Shown piece after piece: positions 46,322 to 48,916 of a DNA stretch of 48,916 bases (positions are counted from its first letter, which is position 1; each line of letters begins with the position of its first letter). The stretch lies in assembly GCF_944324935.1 (NCBI RefSeq), contig NZ_CALUYG010000020.1, forward strand, positions 1-48,916. The letters are read 5' to 3'. Source of the stretch: an uncultured Desulfovibrio sp. Lineage in GTDB: Bacteria; Desulfobacterota; Desulfovibrionia; Desulfovibrionales; Desulfovibrionaceae. The translations under genes and the position numbers were made by a program. The notes beneath the pieces were generated by a model. The model was given only the letters and a program-made list of their open reading frames with translations. It was not told where the DNA came from and searched no databases.

Positions 46322-47074
46322 ATGCAAAAAATCATTGCCGCCAACTGGAAAATGTACAAGACCCGGGCCGAAGCCCGCGACACGGCCGAGGCGCTGGCCC
46401 GTCATCTGTCGGAAAAGCAGCCCGCCGGACGTCAGGTCATCGTTTATCCGCCGTTCACGGCCATTGCCGAGGTGGCGGCCGCCCTTGCGGACACAGCCTG
46501 CGCGGCTGCCGGCGGTCAGGACGTCTATCCCGCCGAAGAAGGGGCCTTTACCGGTGAGATCTCGCCCCGCATGCTGCGTGATGCCGGCGCCTCCTGGGTG
46601 CTGACCGGGCATTCCGAACGCCGTCACATCCTGCAGGAGAGCGACGAACTCGTGGGCCGCAAGACGGCCTTTGCCCTTGCGCAGGGCCTTTCCGTCATGC
46701 TTTGCATCGGCGAGACCCTTGCCGAACGGGAGGGCGGACAGCTGCGCGCCGTGCTCCAGCGTCAGCTCCAGGCCGGCCTGGCGGAGGTCGCCCCCGCCCA
46801 TGTCGGCCGGCTGGCTGTGGCCTATGAACCTGTCTGGGCCATCGGCACCGGCAAGGTGGCCGGCCCGGAAGAAGCGGGCGAAGCCCATGCCATCGCCCGC
46901 GAGCTGCTGCGCGAAGTCATCGGCGCGGCAGGGGAGAGCACGCCGCTGCTGTATGGCGGCAGCGTCAAGCCTGCCAATGCCGCCGGCCTGCTGGCTCTTG
47001 ACAATGTGGACGGCCTTCTGGTAGGAGGCGCTTCTTTGGACGCGGATTCTTTCGCCCAGATCATCTTTGCCTAA
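46322..47074 (+). CDS. tpiA: Triosephosphate isomerase TpiA
   Basis: A 250-residue TIM barrel interconverting dihydroxyacetone phosphate and glyceraldehyde-3-phosphate. AANWKMYKT holds the N/K pair; GGQDVYPAEEGAFTGEIS; TGHSERRH carries the catalytic His; YEPVWAIGTGKVA carries the catalytic Glu; LLYGGSVKPANAAGLL and GLLVGGASL form the phosphate site. The start could also be ATG 46310, adding MGPI; 46322 gives the common N-terminus. It follows rimI closely, and secG comes 74 bases later. Confidence 0.96.
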   Translation: MQKIIAANWKMYKTRAEARDTAEALARHLSEKQPAGRQVIVYPPFTAIAEVAAALADTACAAAGGQDVYPAEEGAFTGEISPRMLRDAGASWVLTGHSERRHILQESDELVGRKTAFALAQGLSVMLCIGETLAEREGGQLRAVLQRQLQAGLAEVAPAHVGRLAVAYEPVWAIGTGKVAGPEEAGEAHAIARELLREVIGAAGESTPLLYGGSVKPANAAGLLALDNVDGLLVGGASLDADSFAQIIFA

Positions 47075-47148
47075 TGCCCGTCGGCGTCGTCGCAGCACGG
47101 CGCGAACCTTCAGGTACTGCCTGAAGACGGGACTTCCCGGAGGAAGCA

Positions 47149-47541
47149 GTGGAAACCCTTATCTTAACGCTTCACATCATTGTTTGCGTTCTCCTCGTCA
47201 TCCTCATTCTCCTGCAGGCGGGCAAGGAAGGCATGGGCGTCATCTTCGGGGGAGGCGGCAGCACCTCCGTGTTCGGCAGTGCCGGCGCAGGGGGCATCCT
47301 CGCCAAACTGACGGCCTTCATGGCGGTGATCTTCGTCATCACGTCCCTGAGCTATACCTATGTCAGCAGCCCGCGCACGGCATCGGACGAATCCCAGATC
47401 CTCAATACGCCTCCCGTGAGCATTGAGGACAGCGCTCCGGCCGCTCCGCAGGCCCCGGCATCCACTTCCGCTCCCGCCGCTCCCGCAGCGGAAGGGACGC
47501 CCGCCGCCCCTGCGGCGGAAACGCCCGCCACGGCACAATAA
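47149..47541 (+). CDS. secG: Preprotein translocase subunit SecG with a long C-terminal tail
   Basis: A 130-residue membrane protein. Two transmembrane helices (TLHIIVCVLLVILILLQAG and LAKLTAFMAVIFVITSLSYTY) flank the conserved GGGGSTSVFGSAGAGG loop. SecG aids SecYE in protein export. The last 55 residues are an Ala/Pro/Ser-rich tail; SecG is usually 75-110 residues. The GTG start at 47149 is preceded by GGAGGAA. A strong terminator follows, so it ends the rimI-tpiA-secG unit. Confidence 0.95.
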   Translation: METLILTLHIIVCVLLVILILLQAGKEGMGVIFGGGGSTSVFGSAGAGGILAKLTAFMAVIFVITSLSYTYVSSPRTASDESQILNTPPVSIEDSAPAAPQAPASTSAPAAPAAEGTPAAPAAETPATAQ

Positions 47542-47559
47542 TCCTTCCAGCATGACCTG

Positions 47560-47591
47560 AAAAAGGCCGCGGCTCCGTCCGCGGCCTTTTT
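47560..47591 (+). terminator. Rho-independent terminator after secG
   Basis: A perfect stem of GGCCGCGG with CCGCGGCC, extended by A5/T5 arms and ending in five T, 19 bases after the secG stop. The T/A arms make it effective in both directions. Confidence 0.93.
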
Positions 47592-47608
47592 GTCCGAAGG
47601 GGTCCGCC

Positions 47609-48580
47609 ATGTCCCATAAGGCACATTCCGACGATACCGGCAATTCCCGCTTCAACAATCCCTTTGCCGCACTTGACCAGAACGCCTTCCCACGCCGGGG
47701 GAAGCGGGGCTCGGCGGAGGGCACGTCCGGCACTGCCCGGCCCGCGCTCCGCAATACCGGCAAAAAGCATACGGCGCAGCCTGATGACGATGCCGATGCC
47801 GCGCTGTTCCTGTCGGCCATGTCGCGCGTGGAAAAAGCAGCCTCCGGCCCAGCGCGGCGCGGGGGATTCTCCCTGGACGAACAGGGAAAGCTCACGGAAA
47901 AGATGAAGGATGCCCGTCGGGAACGCGGGGCGGAGCCCCGTACCGGCCAGACTGCCGGCCAGCCCGCGCAGCCTTCTCCCCCTGCCGCACCGGCCAGCCC
48001 GCCCGCGGACGAGGAGGAAGACGCCTTCCTCCTAGCCATGAAGCAGGTAGCCCCCCTGGCCGGCAAGGGAAGGGCCGTGGCTCCCCCCGTCACCCCGCAG
48101 TCGCCGCCGCCGGCGGGAGACACCTCCCTCCAGGATTTTCTGGACGGCAAACTGGAATTTGCGCTGTCCTTCACGGATGAATATCTGGAAGGCCATGTGG
48201 TGGGGCTGGATCCGCTCATCATGGGCAAGCTGCGCTCCGGCTCCCTCAGCCCTGAGGCCCATCTCGATCTGCATGGCCTCAACGTGCTTCAGGCCTTCGA
48301 GACATTGCGCGGCTTCATGCGCGGCTCCTGGTACAAGGGACTGCGGACTGTACTGCTTGTCCCCGGGCGTGGCAAGAATTCGCCGGACGGCATAGGCATC
48401 CTGCGCGGCAAATTACAGACCTGGCTGACGCAGGACCCCTTCAAGCGCGTCGTGCTGGCCTTCTGCACCGCTCAGCCGCACGACGGCGGCCCCGGCAGCA
48501 TCTACGTTCTGCTGCGCAAGTTCCGCAAAAAGGGGCGCATCTGCTGGGAGCGCATGCCGGCGGACGCCGACCTGTTTTAG
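47609..48580 (+). CDS. Smr-domain protein
   Basis: A 323-residue protein. The C-terminal 100 residues form an Smr domain: HLDLHGLNVLQAFETLRGF, TVLLVPGRGKNSPDGIGILRGKLQTWL and an FCTAQPHDGGPGSIYVLLRK end. Smr domains nick or cut nucleic acids, and standalone forms are also found on ribosomes or in repair. The usual HGxG motif reads PGRG here. The N-terminal half is disordered and carries two copies of a short acidic-hydrophobic motif (DADAALFLSAMSRV near residue 60 and EEEDAFLLAMKQV near 135), like the LFxxAMxxVxPL segment of SmrA-type proteins. GGGG precedes the ATG weakly. Its TAG stop lies inside the terminal inverted repeat of the following element. Confidence 0.86.
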   Translation: MSHKAHSDDTGNSRFNNPFAALDQNAFPRRGKRGSAEGTSGTARPALRNTGKKHTAQPDDDADAALFLSAMSRVEKAASGPARRGGFSLDEQGKLTEKMKDARRERGAEPRTGQTAGQPAQPSPPAAPASPPADEEEDAFLLAMKQVAPLAGKGRAVAPPVTPQSPPPAGDTSLQDFLDGKLEFALSFTDEYLEGHVVGLDPLIMGKLRSGSLSPEAHLDLHGLNVLQAFETLRGFMRGSWYKGLRTVLLVPGRGKNSPDGIGILRGKLQTWLTQDPFKRVVLAFCTAQPHDGGPGSIYVLLRKFRKKGRICWERMPADADLF

Positions 48581-48725
48581 AGCATTTTCCGTTTGAAACG
48601 CTTTGCGTTTCAAATCATACGGCCTGGCGTTTCGCGGAAAAACGCGGTTTTTCCGCTCACTTGGGGCCGGGCGACGCTGTGCCGCCGCCTCGCATTTTGC
48701 CTTTTTCAAAAGCAAAATGCTCTAA
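48577..48725. repeat. Palindromic element with 12-bp terminal inverted repeats, copy 4
   Basis: A 149-base element bounded by TTAGAGCATTTT (48577-48588) and its perfect reverse complement AAAATGCTCTAA (48714-48725). Inside are three perfect hairpins: TTTGAAACGC-TTT-GCGTTTCAAA (48592-48614), GCGGAAAAA-CGCGG-TTTTTCCGC (48634-48656) and GCATTTTGC / GCAAAATGC (48692-48720). The left end contains the TAG stop of the Smr gene. Size and ends resemble a MITE; no target-site duplication is clear. Confidence 0.82.
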
Positions 48726-48772
48726 CGCCTGTAACACTTTTGCGATTTCCTTGGGAGAATGAAGACCCCCTC

Positions 48773-48916
48773 GCTCTGCTGTCGATGCCCGTAACTTCCT
48801 TCGTCGTAACGGGCACGGCCTGCGGCCGCCTTTCGGTCGCGCTCTGCTGTCGATGCCCGTAACTTCCTTCGTCGTAACGGGCACGGCCTGCGGCCGCCTT
48901 TCGGTCGCGCTCTGCT
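48773..48916. repeat. 68-bp tandem repeat running off the window
   Basis: Two exact copies begin at 48773 and 48841, and a third begins at 48909 and is cut by the window end. Each contains the hairpin TGCCCGTAAC / GTAACGGGCA and the GGCC-TGC-GGCC stem found as single copies at 62 and 15754. There are no spacers, so it is not a CRISPR array. Confidence 0.9.

Noticed and set aside
48773..48916. Possible CRISPR array at the window end
   Set aside because: The units are directly adjacent with no unique spacers, and no cas genes are near.

Overview
The window looks like chromosomal DNA from a GC-rich, Gram-negative deltaproteobacterium (Desulfobacterota), most likely Desulfovibrio or a close relative. 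This is an inference: protein style and gene sets point there (a che operon that also carries a ParA ATPase and a HEAT-repeat protein, clpS-clpA-aat, trmFO), but the window has no 16S rRNA or sulfate-reduction gene to settle it. Genes are dense, and most start from ATG or GTG codons with GGAG-type ribosome binding sites.

Layout. 1-341 is a mosaic of hairpin-rich repeats. 342-6379 (mostly minus strand) holds a D-2-hydroxyacid dehydrogenase, a YjfB-like small protein, trmFO, a frameshifted low-GC GT61 glycosyltransferase (plus strand), a nitroreductase and a FemAB/GNAT-like acetyltransferase. 6735-7420 is a sharply AT-rich gene-free island that ends at an XRE regulator. 8000-15693 holds a radical SAM protein, a membrane metallophosphoesterase, ridA with an aromatic amino-acid permease, ettA and a MuiA-like DUF4139 protein. 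A second repeat mosaic follows. 16102-26482 is a compact eight-gene plus-strand run: radA, a CYTH protein, clpS, clpA, aat, uvrB, ligA, dapB. It joins the complete N-degron read-out (Aat adds Leu/Phe, ClpS recognises, ClpA unfolds) to DNA repair and lysine synthesis.

27322-37104 is a minus-strand chemotaxis operon in the order cheB, HEAT-repeat protein, cheR, parA, cheW-like, cheY, cheA. It has a candidate promoter next to a divergent tRNA-Pro(CGG) and a clear terminator at its end. It contains no chemoreceptor and no cheD, cheC or cheZ. CheA carries two intact Hpt domains and a third in which the phospho-accepting His is Thr. CheR carries a roughly 220-residue disordered Ser/Gly tail with repeated [ST]PFR motifs. 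37503-42043 is a second minus-strand operon: an unrecognised 573-aa protein, rsmE, rarA, and a PlsC-like acyltransferase. 42235-45143 holds a double-GAF protein, mreB and an inositol monophosphatase-family gene. 45349-48580 holds a Nudix-like protein divergent from rimI (their start codons share one CATG), then tpiA, secG and an Smr-domain protein.

The strongest non-genic signal is a modular interspersed repeat family at 1-270, 15691-15960, 45141-45309 and 48577-48916. Its copies keep hairpins through compensatory changes, begin at TAG stop codons of upstream genes, include one element with perfect 12-bp terminal inverted repeats, and end in a 68-bp tandem array that runs off the window.
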